Below are positions 46,960 to 58,799 of a stretch of DNA of 64,000 bases, piece by piece. The translations under genes were made by a program, and so were the position numbers. The notes under the pieces were generated by a model, which had not been told where the DNA came from, made no database searches, and was given only the letters and a program-made list of their open reading frames with translations. Source of the stretch: Dioscorea cayenensis subsp. rotundata (lineage: Eukaryota > Streptophyta > Magnoliopsida > Dioscoreales > Dioscoreaceae); NCBI RefSeq assembly GCF_009730915.1, contig NC_052476.1:19387257-19451256 (forward strand), given 5' to 3'. The first letter of the stretch is position 1, and every line of letters starts with the position of its first letter.

Positions 46960-48420
46960 TGATGGTTATGGTAGACAGTGTGGTAAGGTAAATCACTCAA
47001 AAACTCACTCGAAGATTGGACGCATACACACAATCAAACAAGAGAAAGGAGATACGCAAGTTGGTAACTCAGTTCGTCACAACCTTGCCTACATCTGGAG
47101 GGCCAAGTCCTGAAAAACAATCTACTAAAAGAGGTTATAGAATAAAGAGTACAACACTCTTTTACTCTCTCAAGATAAAGAATACCGTCTTAAGATTGCC
47201 CGATGCCCACTCTCTTCAACCTCACCGAAGGGTCTCTCACTCCGTGGCTCATCCTAAATTTTCAAGTAGTATATCTTATATGGACGCACCGACATCCAAA
47301 TAAACCTTCCTCTTTTAGAATTCTCCGCAGCTTCCTAATTTGGACACCTTCCAAAGTTAGATGTTGCAACACCCAGTTGCAACACGACCCACCTTACTGA
47401 ACATGACTGAGTTCTAGCCAGTTGCGCCCGAATTTAGGACCTTCAACCTTCCCGATTCTTTTAGCCCGCCTCATAGCAGTTGACTCGACCTGAGCTCCTC
47501 CTGCCTGCAGTTGCTTCCTTTCTCACATCACTTTAGCAGGTCCCCTCTCCCGAGCAACGCGCCTACCAAGGCACACGCAACCATCTCACCAAAGATGGTC
47601 ACCGAAGATCGCCCGATCTTCTTTCCAAACTTGGCCCAAGTTTGGTCTTCCCAAATGATCTTCGTTTGACTCATAGAAATATTGTTACTAAACTTGATCT
47701 CATCTCATCTAAGTTTAGCCTTAAATATCTTCAAGCATGATCTTCAATCACCAATGCTTGGATCTTCAAATCTTCAATCACATCTCAAGTAATCTTCAAT
47801 CAATCTCCATACATGATTAGGCTACTTGAATAGCTCCGTCCATAATTAGCTTTTGGATCTTTCTTCAAATTGTGTTGCTAAATATGGTCTTTGATAATCT
47901 CATTGGCTTATTCTTAATTTGTGTCTTCAAATAGCTTTACACCAACTAAGTCTGTCCTTGCCTACCTTAATTTGTGTCTTCAAATAGCTTCATACCAACT
48001 AAAATTCCATGCAATCTTCATGATCTTTAATTCTTGCCAATAATAGAATATCCCTCTTTCTTCTTTTAGATAAATCTTTCCAAAAAGGAGTCTTACTAAG
48101 GATATGATCTATCATCCCAGATCTTACTAAGGATAGATAAACATATCTTAAATAAAACTTATCCTTCTTGAAGAGATCCATTTACTTGAAGAACTTTCCA
48201 AAATTAGTTGATCATCACATGAACCATTGAGAGGAAAATCACTAAACATAGTCTCCATCATGATCTTTTGGCTCTTGTATCTTCTCATGCCATGACACTA
48301 ACCATTAGCCATATTATCATCCTAGTCACTCTTTCTTTTTGCCAAGTCATTATCACTGCATATCTTCCTTTGCCATGTCACCTCATATAATGCCAATCTA
48401 TGTTGTCATGACCTAACACA
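46960..48420. mobile_element. LTR-retrotransposon remnant (probable LTR)
   Basis: Shares a long collinear, diverged stretch with 62210-62640: GTTGGTAACTCAGTTCG, TTGCCYRATGCCCACTCTC, TCTTATATRGACG and GACTGAGTTC, among others. It is GC-richer than its flanks, has a short internal duplication (TTAATTTGTGTCTTCAAATAGCTT at about 47915 and 47970), and ends near CATGACCTAACACA. No coding domains. Boundaries are approximate. Confidence 0.65.
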
Positions 48421-49545
48421 CACACACTATATAATTAATAAGAAGGACTTGCTAATTAGGAAGAGTTAAATTATTGGATTTGGTGGATTAATTCCCTTTG
48501 GCTCATGTCAAAGAGCTCGCTTGGTTGATGACCAAGGAGTTTCTCTTTGATGAATGAATTATTTGATTTGACAACTCTTTATAATAATAATCAAACATAA
48601 TTATTAAAAATAATAAAAGAATTGATAGATCAACCGAAAAAAAAGATGGTTTAATTAATTTGTGGACACTTTTGTAGGGTTTGTTTGGTGAAATGCTAAC
48701 AACCCTCACTTGTGAAAGTTCCTAATTTTAAAACCATTATATGATTTAAATTAGAGAAAAATTATTAGTAATAATTTCACTGTCATATTAATTTAATTAT
48801 ATTTTTATTAATTCACTTGTAATAATTCTTCCACTTCATCAATATTCTCTTAATAAGTAATTAACTAGATTTCATTTCTCCTCTTCCAATGATTGGTCCC
48901 TTTTCTCATTAGAGAAAATTATTCTAATTATCATTATGGAATTTTGAAAATACAAAATTATAGTAATATATTTAGGGAATAATTCCTAATTGTGTTGATA
49001 AGCTATTCATAAAATAATAACAAATAAGAAGATATTATAATATTTATAGCTTTTTCTTTATTTTTATATTATTCTTTTAAAATTCTCAAATACTTAAATG
49101 ATATTGTAAAACAATTTTTATAATCGTATTGGAGGGGATTTTGATCTTATAGTACTTATGGGGATTTTCATTACTAAGATTTAAAACATGCCAAATAGCA
49201 TAGTGGCTAAAAAGATTCTTTAATGTGGAGCGGATTTGTAGCCCAATCTCCACAACAGTTGAGCGAGTGTGCTTAAGTTAAACGATCAATTCCAGGTTAC
49301 ACATGTTTTAACATATATATATATATATGGTTTGTCAACTTTATTTTTTATTTTTTAAAAATAAATTCTAGTGTAATTTCTAGTATAAATTTTTAACTTA
49401 TTTTTAATCATTAAAATTACCTGCCTATATATATATATATAATTTTAAAAAAATCATAACATGCAAAACTCTAAGAACCATTGAAACATTTTGTTATAAA
49501 TCTTCAATTCCAACAATACAAATCAAAGTGGTTAGGTTAGATTCT

Positions 49546-49598
<53 letters not shown>

Positions 49599-50669
49599 TC
49601 AAGGAGGATGTGTTATTAATTGCATCTTATAATTTCTGGTTGGTGCTTAAATGACTAAATAAATAAAACCATGCACGATGACATCAACCACAGTAATTCT
49701 ACAGTATTTGAATTGACACTCTTTTGTTCTTATTATATATAAAGAAGATACTACATAACTTTAATCTTATTGATGATAATTAATAGTGATAATTTTTTTC
49801 AATAAATTTTTATCGTGTTACTCACTTGAATTCAGAGTGTCTTATGCATATTAATAATTCACTTGGTATGCATGTTAATGGAAACATATATATATATATA
49901 TATATAATTGATATAGTCATTATCATATATAGATAGATTAAAATCAGCATAAAAGAGTTCTTTCTATTAACATCTCTAATTAACTTGACTGAAAATAATT
50001 CATATTAATGCATGATGATAAACCCTTGAACATATATAGATCCTTTATCATGATCAAAATCTCTAACTATAAATTAAGCATAAATAACATGATTAATCAT
50101 AGTTATTAGGATTATCTTCCTATCAATAATTGAAATAATGAACTTATATATATATATATATATATTCATAGGATATGATTATATATATACATATATGTAC
50201 ATGTCTACCAAGTCACCAAAAACAGGAGAAGAAAAAGGATCTATAATTGTCTACTTTGGCATCTTGCTCTTCAAAAACAGAGGCAAGAAAAAGAGAATTC
50301 TTATTGGCCAAACCCTAAAACCAAATCCATATATATCAAACAATCTAAATCAAGAACCATCGATCAAACACTACCATATAATGAATTTGCACAAACATAA
50401 ACATACATCTTTAAATATACTTCATATATACATAGTTTTACAAAATAGATTAAACTCTACCCAAGAAAACAAAAGTATATATACATATAAGAAAAAAATA
50501 AAATAAAATAGAAAACAAAGCATTAGAACCATCTTCTCATGATAAACCCTAAAACCAAATCCATATCCAAGAACATATATATCATGCATACAACAAAGCT
50601 CACATCTTTATATCTACACTAATTTAATCAACAAACATGCAATGAAAATCATGAAAAGCAAAAGAAACA
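48421..50669. other. AT-rich intergenic DNA and 3' flank of the ALOG gene
   Basis: Contains (CA)n(TA)n near 49551-49598 and (TA)n near 49312, 49428, 49889 and 50148. The phrase AACCCTAAAACCAAATCCATAT occurs twice (50312 and 50544). No gene seen. Its right edge holds the 3' UTR of the minus-strand ALOG gene. Confidence 0.5.
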
Positions 50670-51362
50670 CTAATTCAACACCGAAAGTGGTATAAGTTCA
50701 CTGCCGGAGTGAGCTTCATCACCGGGAATAACAAGATTAATAACATGGCCTTGAAGATGATGATGATGATGATGATGATGATAGAGATGAAACAGTTGAT
50801 CTACATGGTTAGAATTCACTCCAGCAATCAGCTCCGGTGGTGGTGGCGGTGGTGGTGGAGGTGGAGGTGGTGGTGGTGGTGGTGGTGGTCTCTTCCGTTT
50901 CTTCTTCTCATAAGCAATGCCACGAGCTTTGGCCTGAGAATCACGTACCTGACGGAGATACAACCTCACGGCACGAGCGCCGAAAGGGTTGGCCTCAGGT
51001 TGGCCGCCATTTTCTTCGAAGGCGGCACGAAGACGGCCGATGAGAGCATCGAGACTGCCCCAAGCTTGACGGAGAGGGCAGGTGCATGGCGATGGAGGAT
51101 TGGGGTGGCCGAAGAATGGGCAGTTGGTGTTGTGGACTTTGGTTTTGCCGAACTGGTCTAAGTAACGGAGGAATTCAAGAACGTGAGCGCCACTGCAACG
51201 AGAGAGAGTGAGAGGTGGACGGTGGTTCTTGAGGTATTGGACGAAAGTGTTCCAGTCTCTGCGTTTTTGGGATTCGTAGCGGCTTGGTCGGCCGGAAGAA
51301 GAGGTGTCGGAGTTGTGGCAGGAGTTGATGGAGTTGGTTGGGATGGTTGGAAAAGTAGACAT
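50670..51362 (-). CDS. LSH: ALOG-domain (LSH/G1-type) transcription factor, 230 aa
   Basis: A single-exon frame from ATG 51362 to TAG 50670. The ALOG (DUF640) domain spans about residues 26-150: [41 protein letters not shown], the zinc-ribbon insert (HNTNC...[17 protein letters not shown]) and [11 protein letters not shown] basic nuclear localisation signal (KKKRKR, 153-158) follows. ALOG proteins are plant-specific nuclear regulators derived from a retrotransposon recombinase fold; they act in light responses, organ boundaries and inflorescence or floral meristems. The C-terminal tail is unusual: 18 consecutive prolines (159-176) and eight consecutive histidines (195-202), both encoded by trinucleotide repeats. 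The domain is complete, so the gene is probably functional. The paralogue cannot be assigned. Confidence 0.96.
   Translation of the reverse strand: MSTFPTIPTNSINSCHNSDTSSSGRPSRYESQKRRDWNTFVQYLKNHRPPLTLSRCSGAHVLEFLRYLDQFGKTKVHNTNCPFFGHPNPPSPCTCPLRQAWGSLDALIGRLRAAFEENGGQPEANPFGARAVRLYLRQVRDSQAKARGIAYEKKKRKRPPPPPPPPPPPPPPPPPPELIAGVNSNHVDQLFHLYHHHHHHHHLQGHVINLVIPGDEAHSGSELIPLSVLN
50757..50782. repeat. (ATG)n microsatellite encoding poly-His
   Basis: A run of GATGATGATG on the plus strand reads as CAT codons on the minus strand, giving the His-8 tract of the ALOG protein. Such pure codon runs mutate by slippage. Confidence 0.9.
50832..50888. repeat. (GGT/GGC/GGA)n repeat encoding poly-Pro
   Basis: A 54-nt run of GGN triplets on the plus strand reads as CCN codons on the minus strand, giving the Pro-18 tract of the ALOG protein. 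Third positions vary (T, C, A), so the run is older or more constrained than a pure repeat. Confidence 0.9.
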
Positions 51363-52200
51363 TTTGTTTTTTGTATATATAAGTGAAAGATAAAGAGGAT
51401 TGAAGAACTAATAAGACTTTCTCTTTGTTTGTCTAGCTAGGTTTAAAAAGAAGAACAAGAAGAAGAAGAAGAGATATGAAGATATGATAAAGAAGGGGAA
51501 GATTAAGGTGAGAACATATATATGATAAGAAGAAGATCCAGATTAAAGTTTAGAATACAGTAGAGTACTGAAAGATAAAAGGGAAAATTCATAATAAGAA
51601 GCCAAATTAAATGATATCACTAGAAGAAGAAGAAGAAGAAGGAAAGGTTTGTATATATATGAGAAGATAGATGTTAAGGAAAAAAAAATTACAAACACTA
51701 GCTTGTAGCTAGATCTAAAGGTTAGAACATGAGAATTTTCTACTAAGTAGTAGAGTCTAGTGAGGAGAACTCAATTAGTAAATGAAGGAAAAGAAGGGAA
51801 GAGGAGAAGGTGATGGAATTGAACCTAAGCTTGGAAGTATATGAGAAGAAGTAAAGGGGAAAGGATGGTGATGGGAATGAAAAATAAAGGTAGAGAAAGA
51901 TTGGGAGATGATAAGAGATTTGGGGAATAAGTAGAGTTTAATGAGAAGAGTAAGGATGGATGAGATGGGCATTTATAGAGAGAAAAAGGATTGGTAGATC
52001 AGAGCATGCACTCTAAAATGAGAAAGATATTTTGTGTTTGATGGAAATCAAACCAAAAGCAAAAGATACTGGTTAATTGAGAAGAAAGAAGAGGAGACAA
52101 GAAGTGGGAACCACAATGTAGACATCTAAACTCCCCATTAATGCTCTCTTTATATATATATATATATATATCTTTTATATATATATATATATATATGTGA
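51363..52200 (-). promoter_or_regulatory. 5' leader and promoter region of the ALOG gene
   Basis: Purine-rich on the plus strand, with several (GAA)n runs (51450-51475 and 51625-51645), that is CTT-rich on the sense strand, as is common in plant leaders. (TA)n tracts at 52146-52172 and 52177-52196 are the likeliest core-promoter region. A closer TATATATAC at about 51373-51381 is probably too near the ATG to be the TATA box. Confidence 0.4.
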
Positions 52201-53754
52201 GTGGCATTTTTTTTTAAATAATGCGATTTTTTTATTTAATTACAAAAATTGGTATATTTCAAATTATTTACAAATTTAGGTAATGCATGTGTTGTTTTTT
52301 CTCCTTATTATTGGTTAGGAAACTGTATAGAAATTGGATTAAGATAACTTAATATTAAATAAACCCATTCTTAATTTATGGGTTCTTAGTAAAGTGTTAG
52401 TGTTTTTGTCAAAATAAATAGTTCAAAACTCAACTCATCTACCATATTAATTAACTCCACACTTATCCACATTTTTAATATGACTTGTCCATTTATATAT
52501 ATATATAAACTTATTTAGATTAGTGTTCGTTTTATGTGACAGTTTTTAATCATTATGCAAATCATTCTTAAGTCTATAAAACAATTGTTATCTTCCTCCA
52601 TAAGAAAGAAAAAGAACTCCATCATTTGGATTTATTCCATAGAAGATAATTCAATTTCTCTTTTTTTAATCTAAAAAGATGGAAAACTTGAGTGGCTTGA
52701 GACTGAAAAGAAAGACAAACACAACCAATAAATAGGGATTGAATGATGACAAAATCTCCATTAATAATCTTTAACAAGAGCTAAACAAATCAGTGAACAA
52801 TCAAAACCAACTACTTTCTCAATATTAGTTTAGATTTATTATTGAAAACATCTCCACCACTTTCTCGTTTACTAACTTTCACCAATCTCATGAGTTCGTT
52901 CATGTAACAAAAGAATCATAAGCTACAACTCAAAAGATGGATATGCATGAATGAAATATAATATAATATACAGAGCAATGAAGATAGAGAGGAATGTGTT
53001 AGATCATGTCAAGATGTCAAATCTAAAGAGCTCTCCTTCATTGTTTAGTCGAACTCCCAAGATGATATTATGAAAGTGATTTGGTGGTGGGAATTTGTGC
53101 ATATGAATGATCTTTTGATGATTGCAAAGGGTGGAGGTTCTTTCTTTTGTAGTTTATCTAAAAGACTGCGGTGTCACTCGATCTCTGCCCCTTTCAAATC
53201 ACTTCCCACTCTCCCTTCACTGCCAGTGCCAACACTGTACAACACAAAGGAGACACATATGAATATTAATTGTATATTCATAAAAGATAATATTAAACTT
53301 TTTGGTATATATATTCCAACAACAATAACCATGCATTGATCCCATACATTTGAGATGATCTCCATTTTTAATCTCAATTATTATAAATAAAATTTTATTT
53401 TATATTAAATTAATAAATAAATGTGTAAGAAAATATAATCTGTATATATATATAAAAATAAATAAATAAACTAAAATTCATTAATATAGAAAATATACAA
53501 TAACATAAGCAACTAAAAGCAAATAGAGGAGTACAACAACTCAAAAACAACATAAAGATAGACGAGAACACACACAACAAAAAACCAGGGCTACCAACTC
53601 CAATAAAAATAAGAAGATTCCCATTGAGGTTTTAAGGGTCCAAAAAATCTCGAAGCTAGCCACAATCTAAGAAGAAGGTTACCTCTCTAGCATCACTACC
53701 ACCGACCATATGAGATATAAACTGGTTAAATAATTTCATTTAATCAATTTATTT
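52201..53754. other. Intergenic DNA upstream of the ALOG gene
   Basis: AT-rich, with a less AT-rich patch at 52980-53240 that may be a distal regulatory block. No gene or small-RNA hairpin could be supported. Confidence 0.45.
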
Positions 53755-54754
53755 NNNNNNNNNNNNNNNNNNNNNNNNNNNNNNNNNNNNNNNNNNNNNN
53801 NNNNNNNNNNNNNNNNNNNNNNNNNNNNNNNNNNNNNNNNNNNNNNNNNNNNNNNNNNNNNNNNNNNNNNNNNNNNNNNNNNNNNNNNNNNNNNNNNNNN
53901 NNNNNNNNNNNNNNNNNNNNNNNNNNNNNNNNNNNNNNNNNNNNNNNNNNNNNNNNNNNNNNNNNNNNNNNNNNNNNNNNNNNNNNNNNNNNNNNNNNNN
54001 NNNNNNNNNNNNNNNNNNNNNNNNNNNNNNNNNNNNNNNNNNNNNNNNNNNNNNNNNNNNNNNNNNNNNNNNNNNNNNNNNNNNNNNNNNNNNNNNNNNN
54101 NNNNNNNNNNNNNNNNNNNNNNNNNNNNNNNNNNNNNNNNNNNNNNNNNNNNNNNNNNNNNNNNNNNNNNNNNNNNNNNNNNNNNNNNNNNNNNNNNNNN
54201 NNNNNNNNNNNNNNNNNNNNNNNNNNNNNNNNNNNNNNNNNNNNNNNNNNNNNNNNNNNNNNNNNNNNNNNNNNNNNNNNNNNNNNNNNNNNNNNNNNNN
54301 NNNNNNNNNNNNNNNNNNNNNNNNNNNNNNNNNNNNNNNNNNNNNNNNNNNNNNNNNNNNNNNNNNNNNNNNNNNNNNNNNNNNNNNNNNNNNNNNNNNN
54401 NNNNNNNNNNNNNNNNNNNNNNNNNNNNNNNNNNNNNNNNNNNNNNNNNNNNNNNNNNNNNNNNNNNNNNNNNNNNNNNNNNNNNNNNNNNNNNNNNNNN
54501 NNNNNNNNNNNNNNNNNNNNNNNNNNNNNNNNNNNNNNNNNNNNNNNNNNNNNNNNNNNNNNNNNNNNNNNNNNNNNNNNNNNNNNNNNNNNNNNNNNNN
54601 NNNNNNNNNNNNNNNNNNNNNNNNNNNNNNNNNNNNNNNNNNNNNNNNNNNNNNNNNNNNNNNNNNNNNNNNNNNNNNNNNNNNNNNNNNNNNNNNNNNN
54701 NNNNNNNNNNNNNNNNNNNNNNNNNNNNNNNNNNNNNNNNNNNNNNNNNNNNNN
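53755..54754. other. Assembly gap, 1000 N
   Basis: Exactly 1000 undetermined bases. The round number suggests a placeholder, so the true distance is unknown. Confidence 0.99.
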
Positions 54755-54912
54755 TCATCTCAATGAATATTAAATTTTTTTTTTAGTCTCAATACTTATT
54801 TTGAATTATTATTATTAAAAGGGGCTACCGCAAAATCCCTTGAATTTTTGTAACTTTAAAAAAAAAAAAAATTCTAACCATTTATTTTTTGGAAAATTAC
54901 TGTTTATCCTTA

Positions 54913-55823
54913 GGGGGCGTTTGGTTGGATGTAATTTAATCAGCTGGATTTCTAATTACATCAGAATTAGAAATCCTTTGCTTTCAAAATACAGTCATAC
55001 TCAAATCTCGTGTTTGCTAGATGAATCGAAATTCATGATTATAAAAATTTTATGTTTGTTTTGAAAAGGATTTGCAGAATCAGAATTGGAAAACGACGCT
55101 ATGATACGTAGTGATATATGCATATATGTATATATGTATATGAGTATATATATGTATAAATATACATATATATATGTGTATATATACATATATGTATATG
55201 AGTATATATATGTATAAATATACATATATATATGTGTATATATACATATATGTATATGAGTATATATATTTGTATAAGTACATATATATGTATGTATATA
55301 TATGTATATACATATATGTATATAAATATATATCGGTATAAGTACATGTATATGTATGTATATATATGTATATACATATACAAGTATATATATAGCTGTA
55401 TAAGTATATGTATATACATATACATATATGTATACAAGTATATATATATGTATAAGTATATGTATACATAATACATATATGTATGTATATATATATATAC
55501 GTATATGAATATATATGTATATGTATATGAGTATGTATATGTATATGTGTAAAAGTACCTGTATATGTTTATATAAATATATAAATGTATATGTATGTGT
55601 ATGTATGCATGTATTTATATATATCACGTTTGGTTTTTCATTTCACGGGATTTGGTTTTTACGCGATTTGGGCGTAAAACCAAACTACACCAAAAAAGCT
55701 ATTGTGATGTAATCCCAATTACATCGGGATTCTGCAAATACTGACTCAAACAAACGATGAATTTCGTAAAGTAAAGTATTTGGTTTTACATGTAAAACCA
55801 AATACACCCAAACAAACACACCC
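54913..55823. mobile_element. Tourist/PIF-like MITE with a TATACA-rich core
   Basis: Left end GGGGGCGTTTGGTTGGATG and right end CCAAACAAACACACCC are inverted copies. They are flanked by TTA (54910-54912 and 55824-55826), the target duplication of PIF/Harbinger elements. Sub-terminal ATGTAATTxxAAT and ATCCCGATGTAATTGGGATT-like motifs are also inverted. The centre (about 55110-55625) is a TATA/CATA/GTATA repeat, including a ~62-bp block repeated at about 55131 and 55193. Confidence 0.82.
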
Positions 55824-55826
55824 TTA

Positions 55827-56040
55827 AAGAATTTCAAAACTTCCCAAACCCCGATGAGCTTTAAATATCTTAGACAATCTTTTCTTTATTGTTTCACTTC
55901 CTTATTGTTCCCTGCAGGTCACTAGGACTGGTTTCATGTTATGAAATTCCATCTTTACCCTTAAAAATGGTGGGAAAACAACCGTCCAATCACATCATAT
56001 TAAACATTTTTGCATATATTTTTACATTCTTTTTGGTTTT
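55827..56040. other. Short intergenic stretch
   Basis: Unremarkable sequence between the Tourist-like element and the tandem duplication. No gene seen. Confidence 0.5.
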
Positions 56041-57060
56041 TTTGTTTAAATAGAAATGTTTCCGTTTAAATTTATCAAGTTTCTGTTTAAAATGTTATGT
56101 CATTGTTTAAATTTATCCAGTTTCTGTTTAAATAGAAATGATTTTAGGTATTCGGATTCTACGAGCGTATCCGTTCCATCTCAAGGGCATCCTGACGGTA
56201 TAGTAGGCCTTCTTTACTCGTTAAATCAATTTAAAGTTTTGTCATTGCATGTCGAACAACGTTTTGTAGGCGCTAACCATTTAAAAAACTCATTTCACTA
56301 CCACTAGTGCGGACAAAATCGTAGATCTTGCAAAGAAACTGTCGCCAACTAAGCATAGAGGACAACTTATATTCGTTACATATGTTTGCCACAAACTATC
56401 GCATATTATTGTACATTTTGCTTGTTATTTATGAAAATCATTCCCATAAATAAACGCAAATTTAAAATGAAACGATGATATTTAAACAGAAACATAGTTG
56501 TACAAGTTAATTATTGATTAATTATCCCAGTTTCCGCTTAAAACTTATGATTTTTCTCAGCTATCCTTGTCATATCCCTGTTCCCGTTTAAAATTATACA
56601 GTTTTTTGTTTAAACAGAAATGTTTCTGTTTAAATTTATCAAGTTTCTATTTAAAATATTATGTCTCTGTTTAAATTTATCTAGTTTCTGTTTAAACAGA
56701 AATGATTTCAGTAGGCATTTGGATTCTACGAGCATATCCATTCCACCTTAGGGCCATCCTGACGGTTTAGTAGGCCTTCCTTACTCGTTAGATTATAAGT
56801 TTTGTCATTGCATGTCGGACAACGTTTTGTAGGCGCTAATCATTTAAAAAACTCACTTCACTACCACAAGTGCGGACAAAATCGTAGATCTTGCAAAGAA
56901 ACTGTCGCCAACTAAGCATAGAGGACAACTTATATTCGTTACATATGTTTGCCACAAACTATCGTATATTATTGTGCATTTTGCTCGTTATTTATGAAAA
57001 TTGTTTCCATAAATAAACGCAAATTTAAAATGAAACGATGATATTTAAACAGAAACATAG
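56041..57060. repeat. 455-bp direct duplication with GTTTAAA motifs
   Basis: Copy 1 (56041-56497) and copy 2 (56606-57060) are collinear and close to identical over long blocks, for example GTGCGGACAAAATCGTAGAT and AACTAAGCATAGAGGACAAC. They are separated by about 110 bp. Each copy opens with spaced TTTCTGTTTAAA motifs and closes with the inverse TTTAAACAGAAAC. Beyond copy 2, short TTAAACAGAAA units continue to about 57135. Confidence 0.95.
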
Positions 57061-58019
57061 GTAGTTAAACAGAAACATTGATATTTAAACATAAACACTG
57101 AAACTTAAACAGAAAAATTGAAACTTAAACAGAACAATCGATAGGTAAAAAGAAACAACAATATTTACATTCAAAATTAAACCTGGCCGTCCTAGACAAA
57201 TGTGGATCGAGTCGCACATCACAATGAGATTGCAAAACAATCGAAAAAATCTCCTTCAACACAACATTATCGCTTTTGATCGTGTACACAGACCAAAATG
57301 AAAACAAACAAAACCCTAGCCGAAAAATCTCCCTACAAACTACAAGATCATCCAATAATCACACCATAAAACTGAAAAATTTCTCTTTCTAATAGAATAC
57401 TTTACAAATCAAACCAGAAAGAAACCCACAGAATATCAAAACAAAAGGAAACTGCACATCTTCAACGGCATCCACCTCGCCACAATACCTTGGAGCGCAA
57501 ACTAATGAAATGCCGAAGAGTTGAGTGGGAGTTCTCCTTCGAGGCAGTGGTCCAATCCTACAGAAGATGTCCAGGCAACAACTTTGAAAAAAGAAAAACT
57601 GAAGAGATAAAGAGAGAAAAAGGAAACCAATGCCAATAATGGTGTTCTCTAGGGATTAACCAAGAAAAAAAAACTGTTTCCTCTTAAAGAGGAAAAATTA
57701 TTGCAGCAAAGGGCGTTATGGTCAAACCATGTCTCACTTGCCACAACTTCCCATGCAAGGGATAATTTCGTCCAAAAAATTCAAAACTAACTCCATTACA
57801 TACTTGGGGGGTTTCAAATTCATTATATTTAAAAGGAAGGGGTTTTTAGGGATTCCCAAATTAATGGGGTGTTTTTAGAAATATTAGAAACTTAGGGTTT
57901 TTGCAATTTCCACTTTATTTTTAAATATAAATATATTTAAAATTATTTATATATTATTAATATTCTTGACCTTTAAAGATAACAACGCCCTAAGCACAAA
58001 TTGTTGTAATACCTAGTAA

Positions 58020-58052
<33 letters not shown>

Positions 58053-58612
58053 AATAAATAATAATAAATAACATTTTAATTATGAGAATTTCTAGGGGTT
58101 ATTTTGTAATTTAGCTTTGAGTAATTATATAATAGAATCTAGAAACCATAGTTTTTTTTTTTCAGCCGAAATTTTTTCTTTCCTCGTTGGCTGGAACCAT
58201 GTCTTCTATTTTCTTCCTCCAAAAGTATGATTTAATCAAAGTGGTGTTTAGATCTAGTTAAAAGTTTTGCATGTTTTTTTATTATTTATTGTTAAAATGC
58301 TGCGTGGTTGTGATGAATGGAATATATGAATGAATCTTTGGATAACGTAAATTGATGATGCCAGAACTATGCATGCTCTAGTTGTAAACCATGTGTCCTT
58401 AGGTGCATATATATATATATATATATATAGGGCTACATGTATACTATGTGTAAATGTGTGCATGATTGACGAAGCCATTATGCGCAGGATGGGCCATCAT
58501 ATCTATATATATGCTTATATATGATTATACAAATCAGCATGCCTTCTGTATATATATATATATCATATTGTTGGTTAATTTACATTCTATTCTATGGTTA
58601 TATCTAAACATA

Positions 58613-58648
<36 letters not shown>

Positions 58649-58799
58649 GCACAGGTTGTAAACATTTAGTTTTTATGTGTCTTTTTTTTTTAATTGTACT
58701 TCTAGGATGCGCCATCATAATCTACTCGTGATTATGTTAATAATGTTTACTCACTTTTGTGTGCTAAGAGATGTAGTCCTAAGAATAAGATACTATTAT
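57061..58799. other. Intergenic DNA
   Basis: Contains an (AAT/AAAT)n run at 58021-58065, (TA)n runs near 58406-58428 and 58548-58562, and (TG)n(TA)n near 58612-58640. 57180-57700 is less AT-rich but has no supportable exon. Confidence 0.5.

Noticed and set aside
50709..51161. 150-codon frame on the plus strand
   Set aside because: Antisense shadow of the ALOG coding sequence; Trp-rich from the reverse of poly-Pro codons.
52995..53060. GAGCTCTCCTTCA motif resembling the star strand of miR159/miR319
   Set aside because: The core differs from those families, and no pairing arm is found within 250 bp on either side, so a microRNA precursor is not supported.
53736..54758. 340-codon open frame on the minus strand
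   Set aside because: It consists of undetermined bases from the assembly gap.
55001..55712. Several long frames rich in Ile, Tyr and Thr on both strands
   Set aside because: By-products of the TATA/CATA repeat; low complexity, overlapping in all frames.
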